NCBI GenBank assembly: GCA_021821195.1
Contig: JAKACT010000007.1
Span: 75,442-139,441, forward strand
Reading direction: 5' to 3'
DNA from: Pseudomonadota bacterium
Lineage (GTDB): Bacteria; Pseudomonadota; Gammaproteobacteria; Xanthomonadales; Xanthomonadaceae
DNA: 64,000 bases
In this document: piece after piece, positions 41,909 through 51,508 of the stretch
Layout: each line of letters begins with the position of its first letter
Numbering within the stretch: position 1 is the stretch's first letter
Made by a program: the position numbers and the translations under genes
Notes under the pieces: model-generated
Database searches by the model: none
The model's input: the letters and a program-made list of their open reading frames with translations, nothing else
What the model was told of the DNA's origin: nothing

Positions 41909-43681
41909 TCAGGAATCAAGACCTGGAGGGGTGGGTAGGTGCAGGATCTGGTTGCAGCTTCTGAGCGAAGCATCTCTATGGGCTATGACGATGATCGTTT
42001 TCTTCCCGCTCAAATTCTGGATGGCTGCGTTGACCGCTTCCTCAGTGGCGTTATCGAGTGCGCTGGTGGCTTCGTCCATCAGAAGTACCGCCGGATCGCG
42101 GTAAAGGGCGCGGGCGATGCCGATGCGCTGACGCTGGCCGCCGGATAGCCGGATGCCGCGGTCGCCGACTAAGGTGCGATACCCCTGCGGCAGATCGGAA
42201 ACGATGAAGTCGTGAATTTGAGCGGCGCGCGCGGCGCGCTCGACGGCCTCCATGTCGATGTAGTCTGCCGCCATGCCAAAGGCAATGTTTTCGGCAACGC
42301 TGGTATCTGCCAGATAGATGCTCTGCGGCACATAGCCAATGGTGCGCTGCCAATTTGCAAGATTGCCAGCATTAATTGGTGTGTCATCAACCAGCAAGCT
42401 GCCGTGTTGGGGGGCAAGTAGACCCAGCAACACGTCCATCAAGGTGCTTTTGCCAGCACCGCTGGCGCCGGCAATTCCAACGCTGGTATAAGCCGGGATG
42501 CGCATATTCAAGCCGGCCAGCACTGGATGGTCTGGACGGCTCGGGTAGGCATAGTGCACGTCCCGCAGGCGAATTTCTCGCATTGGCAGTAGCGAGCCTG
42601 CGACTCGCGACAATGGCTCGTCTTGAAGGTTTATGTCGCGATAAAGAGTATCTAGGATAGCGGCGCTAAATTTTAGTTTGGCGAGGCTGCGATACATGAT
42701 CTGCGCCGAGGGAAGCATGCGGTAGGCGGCGAACCCGTACAGGCCTAAGGCAGGAAGCACATGCGCAATGTCACTGTTTTGCCCCAGCAATAGCAAAGCG
42801 ATCACGATCAGCAGGCTATAGCCGGTTGCCTCCACCAGATATAGGGGGGATTGTGCAAGAGTATCGCTATTTGCCGTATGTCTGGCAAATTCGCGCGATG
42901 CACCACTGAAACGGGTTAGCCACGCCATGGCGCTGTGCGTGATCTTGATGTCTTTGATTCCGCCCAGTGCTTCGTTGCAGGTTTGGTAGCGCTGGCCATT
43001 TGCAATTTGGCCATCGCGGCCGGTATTGAAGAGTAGTTTTCGTGCCAGTAAGTATATGCCTCCATATAATAATCCTAGTGCCAGCACGATTCCTAGCGCA
43101 ATTACCGGGTCATAGGCGAATACCAGTGCGGTCATTGCCGTTGCAACCGCGCCCTGTGCTACCAGTTGCGAAAGCGGGTAAATGGCGTTGTCGGTAAGTT
43201 GATCGACTTCAGAAATTACGTTGCGAGCAAGAAGGGAGGGGTTGGATTCAAGAAAAAATGCATAGGGTTGGTGGAGGTAGCGCTCCAGTAGGCGGCTGCT
43301 GATCGAGTGCCTGAGAAACTGCACGAAACGATTGAGTAAATGTAGCGTGATGGTCTTGAACGCCGATGAAAGCACGACTAGCAAGATAGATGAAACGCCG
43401 AGCGCCATTAGGAAGCCGTGTGCATCCTGCGCACCGGAAAGCTTCCATGCGTATGAAAGGAATGGTTGCTCGTGAATGACCTCGGGCCTACCTAGGACCG
43501 ACAGAAACGGCATGATCGACAGAACGCCGGCAGTTTCAGCCAGGGCCATCAGGATCACCAGTGACAGCATCACCAGCGATCTGCGCTGCTCGGCGGGAGT
43601 CAGCAGTGTCCTCAGTTTGCCAAAGCTGCCGGAAGGCAGCTGTTTCAGGTTGGAACCCGTTTGCTCCACATTGCGCCCCAA
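41909..43681 (-). CDS. ABC transporter, fused TMD-NBD, PglK/MsbA-like lipid-linked glycan flippase candidate
   Basis: Walker A GASGAGKSTLMD; signature LSGGQRQRIGIARALY; PglK-like AAYRMLPSAQIMYRSLAKLKFSAAILD; TTG start. Confidence 0.8.
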   Translation of the reverse strand: MGRNVEQTGSNLKQLPSGSFGKLRTLLTPAEQRRSLVMLSLVILMALAETAGVLSIMPFLSVLGRPEVIHEQPFLSYAWKLSGAQDAHGFLMALGVSSILLVVLSSAFKTITLHLLNRFVQFLRHSISSRLLERYLHQPYAFFLESNPSLLARNVISEVDQLTDNAIYPLSQLVAQGAVATAMTALVFAYDPVIALGIVLALGLLYGGIYLLARKLLFNTGRDGQIANGQRYQTCNEALGGIKDIKITHSAMAWLTRFSGASREFARHTANSDTLAQSPLYLVEATGYSLLIVIALLLLGQNSDIAHVLPALGLYGFAAYRMLPSAQIMYRSLAKLKFSAAILDTLYRDINLQDEPLSRVAGSLLPMREIRLRDVHYAYPSRPDHPVLAGLNMRIPAYTSVGIAGASGAGKSTLMDVLLGLLAPQHGSLLVDDTPINAGNLANWQRTIGYVPQSIYLADTSVAENIAFGMAADYIDMEAVERAARAAQIHDFIVSDLPQGYRTLVGDRGIRLSGGQRQRIGIARALYRDPAVLLMDEATSALDNATEEAVNAAIQNLSGKKTIIVIAHRDASLRSCNQILHLPTPPGLDS

Positions 43682-43784
43682 ACTGCACGAACTCGGTGGA
43701 TGGTAAGCGACGCGCCGAAAGAATTGGGTCGCGTCGGCATGACTTTGCCCTCAGGAGAGTCAGGCCGGGAGTGGGGCAGGGGGT

Positions 43785-45722
43785 TCAGGGGGATACATCC
43801 GGATCTTTGGCGGTGTTTGCCCGCAGCCGGGAAGCGCCCAGCTGTTCGATCTTCCCGGCCAGATCTGGTCTGCCCTTGGCTCGCAGCACCCCCGCTACAT
43901 GCAGCGGAAGCAGGTTGCCCTGCGGGGACAGGGCAATGGCCTTCAGGAAGTAAGGCATTGCAAGATCAGGGCTGCCCAGATCGTTCATGATGAAGTTGCC
44001 GATGAAGACTAGCTCCCCCGTAGCCAGAGGGCTTGTCTGAGCTTGGGTTTCGAAGACTTCAAGTAGTTCATGACGATCCAGCTTGACGCCTTTACGTGCG
44101 TTGTACACAAGCAGCATCGGAGCGCGACGGTTGTCCCAACTCCTATCGGCGATCTTCATTCGCTGCCGGAACTTCGCCCAGTCTTGCGCGGCAATGTCGC
44201 CGCGCAGTGTTTTGAGGACGATTCGCAGGGCTGGGCTGTTGAGCGAGCCAGGAACCAGCCTGCTGCCGTTGTCGCAAGCGCTAATGGCGGCGTCCAGACG
44301 GGTGTTGCGCGGGGTTGGGCCGCCGCCCAGCGCATAGTGTTCCGCACACAGTTGGATCCATGCGCGGGCCGAGTGCGGTGCGGCGGCGGTGCTGGCCTGC
44401 GCGAACAGCAGGTTGCTGCTCCAGCTGTGTGCGCGAACAACGGTGGCGCTGCACAGTGCCAGCAGCAGGGCGCTGCACGCAATGCCCTGCTGCATCGGAG
44501 CAAGCCGCAAGCGCTGGCCGGCCTCTGCCAGCACGCTGCCAATGGCCAGTACGGCGCCAATCAGTGCGAAGTGGTTGCGGTGCTCATAGGCCAGTTCCAG
44601 TCCAACCACGTTGCTGGTGATGAAATGGGCGGCGAAGAACAGGAAGATGCCCAGTGCCAGCAGCGGACGCTTTTTGCGCTGCAAGACGGCCAGCAATAGC
44701 AGGACGGAGAGCAGTGCGATCGATGCCAGCGTGGTCCAGGGATGCAGCAGGCCGCGCGACGGTCCAAGCCAGTCGTAGTGGAAGGGCATGTGCGACGGTA
44801 GCGGCAGCAGGATCTGCCATAGATACATCGCCAATACCCGCCCTTGGGTCAGCAGGCGCTCGGGAGTGGAAAAATTGCGCCCGCTATAGGCATCCCAATT
44901 CCAGAAGTGCGGCACTGCCACGAACAGGTAAAGCGCCGCTCCCGCCAAGGCGGCCAGCAGGTAGCCGCGCCGCAGGCGGCGTGCCAATCCTGCATCGGCT
45001 GCGGCGAACTGAAGCACCGTGAGTTCCAGCGCCAGCGCGTAAACGGGCAGCATGACGCTGTCCTCCTTGCACATCAAAGCCAATCCCCAAAGCAGCGCCG
45101 CGCCCAGCAGGCCGGTGCGGCCGCTGCGCCCTGCGACCTGTGCGCGGCGTGCTTGCAGGTAAGCCAGCAGCGCCAGTACAAGGAATAGCGTGCCCATTGC
45201 CTGTAGCCGCTGCACTGCATACAGCACTGAAGACACCAGTAGCGGATGTGCCGCCCATGCCAACGTCAGGGCGGAAGCTGCCCAGTCCGCGTGTTCAATC
45301 CGGGTGCCGGCTGCCAGGAGGATGTTTCTGAACAGCCACGCCAGTGAAAGCGTGGTCAACGCGTGGATCAGGATATTGGTGGTCTTGAACGTAGCGGGAT
45401 CCGCGCCGCCACCTCGCCAATAGTCCAACGCAAAGGTCAGATTCGGAAGGTTCCGCAGGTCGCCGGAAGGTTGCGGGGTGGCGAGTAACCGGATGAGCGC
45501 TTGACTATTGAGTTCCTTCAACGCGATTGCTGGGTTGTTGACGATGTTGGGGAAGTCGTCGAACAGGAATTCGCCCGGCAGGCCCGGCAGGTAGAGCAGG
45601 GAAGCCACCAGCGCGATCAGCAGGCTGGCCAGCAGAAAGCGGGGTGCGGCTGCGGGCGGTTGGGTAGGCATGCGTGAAAACCAGTGTGAGGGCCGGAAGG
45701 GAGCAATTGGGCTGAAGCTCAC
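43785..45722 (-). CDS. GT-C-like multispanning membrane glycosyltransferase candidate with C-terminal soluble domain (paralog 1)
   Basis: Many TMs; DD in first loop (FLFDDFPNIVNNPAI); FKTTNILIHALTTL; GLELAYEHRNHF; GTGA overlap with upstream paralog. Confidence 0.7.
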   Translation of the reverse strand: MSFSPIAPFRPSHWFSRMPTQPPAAAPRFLLASLLIALVASLLYLPGLPGEFLFDDFPNIVNNPAIALKELNSQALIRLLATPQPSGDLRNLPNLTFALDYWRGGGADPATFKTTNILIHALTTLSLAWLFRNILLAAGTRIEHADWAASALTLAWAAHPLLVSSVLYAVQRLQAMGTLFLVLALLAYLQARRAQVAGRSGRTGLLGAALLWGLALMCKEDSVMLPVYALALELTVLQFAAADAGLARRLRRGYLLAALAGAALYLFVAVPHFWNWDAYSGRNFSTPERLLTQGRVLAMYLWQILLPLPSHMPFHYDWLGPSRGLLHPWTTLASIALLSVLLLLAVLQRKKRPLLALGIFLFFAAHFITSNVVGLELAYEHRNHFALIGAVLAIGSVLAEAGQRLRLAPMQQGIACSALLLALCSATVVRAHSWSSNLLFAQASTAAAPHSARAWIQLCAEHYALGGGPTPRNTRLDAAISACDNGSRLVPGSLNSPALRIVLKTLRGDIAAQDWAKFRQRMKIADRSWDNRRAPMLLVYNARKGVKLDRHELLEVFETQAQTSPLATGELVFIGNFIMNDLGSPDLAMPYFLKAIALSPQGNLLPLHVAGVLRAKGRPDLAGKIEQLGASRLRANTAKDPDVSP

Positions 45723-47575
45723 TGCCCCGAGCCTTGTCCACTGATTTGCTCTTTCGCGGCCAGTGTCTGCAGGCGGGAAGCAAGCTCGGCCTTGCCCTCC
45801 CTGTTCAGATCGCTTATCAGGCCGCTGGTGAAGGACGGATCTTTCGCCTTAAGAATTGCCTGCGCGAAGTAGGGATAGGCTCGATTTGGCTGTCTGGCAT
45901 GGCCAAGGACAAAATAACCAAGAGATGCATCCATGATCGCAGAGTAGGAATAGCGGGTGTTGGCAATAGCGATAGCTTCAAGGAGATAATTTTCGTCAAG
46001 TGCTACGCCGCTCTGGAAGTTTTGAATAAGGATCCAGATGGACATGCCATTTTCAGATCGCTCTGGGAGTTTATCTAGGCGGTTCAGGTAGATTCGCCAG
46101 TCTGTATCAGTGATATTTCCACGTAAGGTTTTGTAGGTAATGAGATTGGTGTGGCTGGAGACTGATTTCATGTCCAGCTTTGCTGCGCGAGTGCATGATG
46201 CAATGGCTTTATCCAGATTTGGATTGTCCGCTCTGGCTCCGCCGCCGGATTTGTACCATTCGACACATAAGGAGTTCCACGCCCGCACCGAGGTGGGCGC
46301 AATCCTCGTCTCGTACTCCAAAAAGCCAATCGGCGAGCCCCAGGCCCGTGCACGGAGCGCGGTGGCACTTCCAAGGGTAAGAAGGACTCCCGCGGTGGCA
46401 AGCGCGAGGTGGTGGGGGCGCAACTTCAGGCGCGAAGCGGCCATGATCAGCAGATCGCCCGCAGCCAGCACCGCCCCGATCAGCGGGAAGTGGTTGCGGT
46501 GCTCGAACGCCAATTCCAAGCCAATCACATTGCTGGCAACGGCGTGCCCGGCAAAGAACAGCAGCAGGCCCAGTGCGAACAGTGGGCGGCGGTGACGAAG
46601 GCGCCAGGCCAGCGCCAGAAGGCCGAGCATCAGCAGCAGCGCAGGCAAGGTCGTCCATGGCTGCAGCAAGCCGCGGGAGGGCTGCAGGTTGTCGTAGTAG
46701 AAGGGCAGGCGCGATGGCAGCGGCCACAGGATCTGCCCCAGATACATCGCCAGTACCCGGCACTGCGTCAGCAGGCGCTCCGGTGTGGAGAAGTCCCGGC
46801 CGGGATAGGCCGCCCAAGACCAGTGGCGCGGAAGCACGTAAAGCAGGAAAACGGCCAGCCCCAGCGCGCCGGAGATCCAGTAGAGCGTGCGGATGGTTCG
46901 TGCAAGACCCGGTCGCGCTGCCCGGAAACGCAACACGGTCCATTCCAATGCCAACGTGTAGGCGGGCAGCAGGATGGAGTCCTCCTTGCTTGCCAGCGCC
47001 AGCGCCCAGCAAAGGCCGGCCAGGACGCCGAACTGCCGGCTGCGCTGCCCGGCGATCTGCGCCTGGCGCATCTTCAGGTAGGCCATCAGCGCCAGCACCA
47101 GGAACAGCGTGCCCAGCGTCTGCATGCGCTGCACGATGTAGAGCACCGAAGACACCTGCAAGGGGTGGATCGCCCATGCTGTTGCGAGTGCGATTGCGGC
47201 GTAACCGGCACGCTTGTCCGGCCAGCCTGCCAGCGTCAACAGCAAGCGCAGGAAGCCGGCCAATGCCAGCGTCGTCACGGCATGGATGACGATATTGGTG
47301 GCCTTGAAGGCGGCGGCATCCAGCCCCGCGCGCCAGTGATCCAGCGCGAACGAGAGCATCGGCAGCGCGCGGGAGCCGCCGCCCGAGGTGAATCCATAGG
47401 CAGCGCCCATTAACCGTTGCGCGTCCAACGTCGCGACCTGCACCGCCGGGTTCTCGGTGATGGTGGGTTGGTCATCCAGCAGGAAGCCGCCACCAAGCCC
47501 GGGAAGGAACAGCACGGCGGAAAGCAGTGCGCAGAGGGCGGCGATCAGGAGATAGCGATGCGGGTGCGATGGCAT
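45719..47575 (-). CDS. GT-C-like multispanning membrane glycosyltransferase candidate with C-terminal soluble domain (paralog 2)
   Basis: FLLDDQPTITENPAV; FKATNIVIHAVTTL; FSTPERLLTQCRVLAMYL; GLELAFEHRNHF; aligns along its length with paralog 1. Confidence 0.7.
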   Translation of the reverse strand: MPSHPHRYLLIAALCALLSAVLFLPGLGGGFLLDDQPTITENPAVQVATLDAQRLMGAAYGFTSGGGSRALPMLSFALDHWRAGLDAAAFKATNIVIHAVTTLALAGFLRLLLTLAGWPDKRAGYAAIALATAWAIHPLQVSSVLYIVQRMQTLGTLFLVLALMAYLKMRQAQIAGQRSRQFGVLAGLCWALALASKEDSILLPAYTLALEWTVLRFRAARPGLARTIRTLYWISGALGLAVFLLYVLPRHWSWAAYPGRDFSTPERLLTQCRVLAMYLGQILWPLPSRLPFYYDNLQPSRGLLQPWTTLPALLLMLGLLALAWRLRHRRPLFALGLLLFFAGHAVASNVIGLELAFEHRNHFPLIGAVLAAGDLLIMAASRLKLRPHHLALATAGVLLTLGSATALRARAWGSPIGFLEYETRIAPTSVRAWNSLCVEWYKSGGGARADNPNLDKAIASCTRAAKLDMKSVSSHTNLITYKTLRGNITDTDWRIYLNRLDKLPERSENGMSIWILIQNFQSGVALDENYLLEAIAIANTRYSYSAIMDASLGYFVLGHARQPNRAYPYFAQAILKAKDPSFTSGLISDLNREGKAELASRLQTLAAKEQISGQGSGQ

Positions 47576-47801
47576 GCTGAAGGTCGCGCTGAAGGATTCC
47601 GCGCATTGTAGGGGCGTTGGCGGCGCGCCCTTCCGCAACGGTGGCGGTTGCGATTCGCGTGCGGTTGGGGTGAGCCCATCGGCCGGAGCCCTTTGCGATG
47701 ATGCGGCGCAGGCCGTGCGGAAGCCGCAACTCCAGTCGCCGTGCTTCCGGGTTAGCCGGATGCAAGCTCACGCTTGCGTCAGAGCGGGTGACGCCAAAGG
47801 T

Positions 47802-48149
47802 TCAATTGAACCGGCAGCTGGCCTGTCCTGTGCTGCTGGTGCTGTCCATGGCGCAGGTGATGGTCTTGCTGCCAGGGGACTGCGGCGTGGCGGTCACGTC
47901 CACGCCGATCGCCGTGCCGCCCGTCAGGGTGGCGCACGCGCCCCGGGTTGGGGATGCGGGCGTCAGGTTCTGGTAGAGCTGCACCAGTGCATCGTTCGCG
48001 TAGGCTTTCGCCTCGGCCATGCAGGAGGTCTCCGCGGCACGGATGCGGTAGTTGTTGTAGGCGGGCAGGGCGATGGCCGCCAGGATGGCGATGATGGCCA
48101 CCACGATCATCAGTTCGATCAGGGTGAAACCGGGGGCGGTTTTTTGCAT
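47802..48149 (-). CDS. pilA: Type IV major pilin, copy 2
   Basis: [41 protein letters not shown]-terminal Cys pair. Confidence 0.93.
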   Translation of the reverse strand: MQKTAPGFTLIELMIVVAIIAILAAIALPAYNNYRIRAAETSCMAEAKAYANDALVQLYQNLTPASPTRGACATLTGGTAIGVDVTATPQSPGSKTITCAMDSTSSTGQASCRFN

Positions 48150-48185
48150 GACCTTGCCTGATTGGGAGTGACTGACCTGATCCAA

Positions 48186-48201
48186 AGCAATTTCCGCGCC
48201 A
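48186..48201 (-). promoter_or_regulatory. Sigma54 promoter of pilin copy 2
   Basis: Minus strand TGGCGCGGAAATTGCT; GG-N10-GC spacing. Confidence 0.7.
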
Positions 48202-48248
48202 TCCTTGGTTGGATGACTTTGTTCAAGCGATGGCCGGAGGCGGCACCC

Positions 48249-48280
48249 AGAAAAAACAAACCCCGCCGGAGCGGGGTTTG
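48249..48280 (-). terminator. Intrinsic terminator of pilin copy 1
   Basis: Minus strand caaaccccgc tccg gcggggtttg followed by ttttttct. Confidence 0.85.
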
Positions 48281-48302
48281 CGGGAGCCGCATGGCGTGGC
48301 GA

Positions 48303-48650
48303 TTACTGCCAGGTGCAGGTCGCGGTCTGCTCCGAGCACTTCGGATCCTTGACGCCCGGGTCTTTGGAAGTGAAGTTCGCAAGGTAATCTACGGTGACCT
48401 TTTCGGCGTTGCCAACAGTCGGGGTGGTTGCGCCCGTGCAGGCGCCTGGCGTATGCACAGGGATGGTAGAGCCACTCTTCGCTGCAGCAACCCAAGAGTT
48501 CATAAAGGCCTTCGCCTCGCCCATACAGGCGCTTTCGGCCGAACGGATGCGGTAGTTGTTGTAAGCCGGCAGCGCAATCGCGGCCAGGATGGCGATGATC
48601 GCGACCACGATCATCAGTTCGATCAGGGTGAAGCCTTGCTGCTTGTTCAT
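48303..48650 (-). CDS. pilA: Type IV major pilin, copy 1
   Basis: [40 protein letters not shown]-terminal Cys pair. Confidence 0.94.
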   Translation of the reverse strand: MNKQQGFTLIELMIVVAIIAILAAIALPAYNNYRIRSAESACMGEAKAFMNSWVAAAKSGSTIPVHTPGACTGATTPTVGNAEKVTVDYLANFTSKDPGVKDPKCSEQTATCTWQ

Positions 48651-48746
48651 GGTGTATCCCCTAGGGTTGGTTGGGTGGTTCACGTGCCGTGGTGCCCGCC
48701 GGTTACCGGTCCCGACTACGGGCGGTGACACGTGCGGAAGTTATAA

Positions 48747-48762
48747 CGCAGGATTCATGCCA
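48747..48762 (-). promoter_or_regulatory. Sigma54 promoter of pilin copy 1
   Basis: Minus strand TGGCATGAATCCTGCG; GG-N10-GC spacing. Confidence 0.6.
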
Positions 48763-49246
48763 GAAGCGGACAACACGGCCTGGGTGGCAGTTTCGTGATG
48801 GCTGTCACGCGTGTGGGTCCGCGCACCCGCAAGAGTGTATGACGAATTGCGTCCATAAGTGACGTAATGCGTCGCGATGTGCATTGAGCCATTCGGAGGT
48901 CACGCTTTGGGCGGCCTGATGGCGGGCGTGCTGACTGGGCCGGCCTTCGGGCGGCGCGCGGCTTACTTGAAAGGACTGGATGCGCTACCCGCGGGCGCAG
49001 CAGGCAAGGCGCGGCGACGGGGTCAATCGGCGGGGCGCGGATGTTCCTGTAGTAGTGCGCGTCGTGGTGCGCGCAGGAGGATACGGAATCCCTTGTGGCA
49101 CTAACGAGTGCCATGCTTGCTGTTGCCGGGATATTGGCAGTTGTTCAGGTTAGGCAGCGGGGTCCGCGCCAGCAGGCGGAGTGGGACGGATTTGCCCTGC
49201 CTTGTCGCACTTGGACGCGGCGTGGCAACCGGTTATGGTGCGGCCG

Positions 49247-50698
<1,452 letters not shown>

Positions 50699-50790
50699 GG
50701 CGGCAGGGGGGGTGTCCCGAAAGAGCGATTCCTTCCTGCGCGGAAATGACGGGAGGTGTGCGCGGCACCAAGTGGCATTGACCTGAGCTG

Positions 50791-51090
50791 TCAGGCAACA
50801 GCAACGGTGATCTTCAGGCCCAGTGCGTGCGCGACCTTGCTTACGGTAGCGAAGCTTGGATTGCCTGTGCCGGAAAGTGCCTTGTACAGCCCCATGCGGG
50901 TCAGGCCCGTTTGTGCAGCCAGTTGCGTGATGTTCCTTGCGCGCGCAACGTCGCCCAGCGCCGCGAGAAGGAGAGCAGGATCGTCCTCTTCCGCGCAGGC
51001 AGACAGGTAGGCGGCAATGTCTTCTTCGGTCTCAAGGTAGTCGGCAGTATCAAACCGGGTGAAGGTTTCTTTGGTTTTGGCCATGATCAT
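50791..51090 (-). CDS. HTH antitoxin, HigA-like (addiction module)
   Basis: DVARARNITQLAAQTGLTRMGLYKALSGTGNPSFATVSKVAHALGLKI; ATGA overlap with toxin. Confidence 0.85.
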   Translation of the reverse strand: MIMAKTKETFTRFDTADYLETEEDIAAYLSACAEEDDPALLLAALGDVARARNITQLAAQTGLTRMGLYKALSGTGNPSFATVSKVAHALGLKITVAVA

Positions 51091-51383
51091 TCCTCCCAGC
51101 AGGCTGCGATCTTTGTGGCAAGCCGGATGTCCTTGCTCTGGGTGGATTTGTCTCCGCCACAAAGCAGAAGGATCAACGTCTTGCCTTTGAACGTGTAGTA
51201 CACCTGGTAGCCGGGGCCATAGTCGATCTTCAGTTCGTTGATCCCGCCTGCAAGTGAGCGGGATTGGCCCGGATTGCCTAGCGACAGGCGTCTGATGCGG
51301 ACCTCGATTCTGGCCTTGGCGTCACGATCACGAAGTCTCCGCAGCCATGCATCAAAAGTGCTGCTCTTCAGGATCTCGTGCAT
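51087..51383 (-). CDS. RelE/HigB-type toxin (addiction module killer)
   Basis: FDAWLRRLRDRDAKARIEVRIRRLSLGN...GPGYQVYYTFKGKTLILLLCGGDKSTQSKDI. Confidence 0.87.
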   Translation of the reverse strand: MHEILKSSTFDAWLRRLRDRDAKARIEVRIRRLSLGNPGQSRSLAGGINELKIDYGPGYQVYYTFKGKTLILLLCGGDKSTQSKDIRLATKIAACWEE

Positions 51384-51508
51384 GGCGCGACTGTAGACCC
51401 TGCGTTGCAAAAAAGACAACTGTGGTTTACAGCATCTCTGCCGCCTGGCGCAGCCATGCAGCGGCGCGGTTTGATCCAAGGCACGTGGGGGCGGGTGGCG
51501 GACCCCGC

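Noticed and set aside
48763-48830. Possible PilR sites upstream of pilin 1 (ctgtcac and ttgtccg)
   Set aside because: Very short motifs with many chance matches; not supportable without footprinting.
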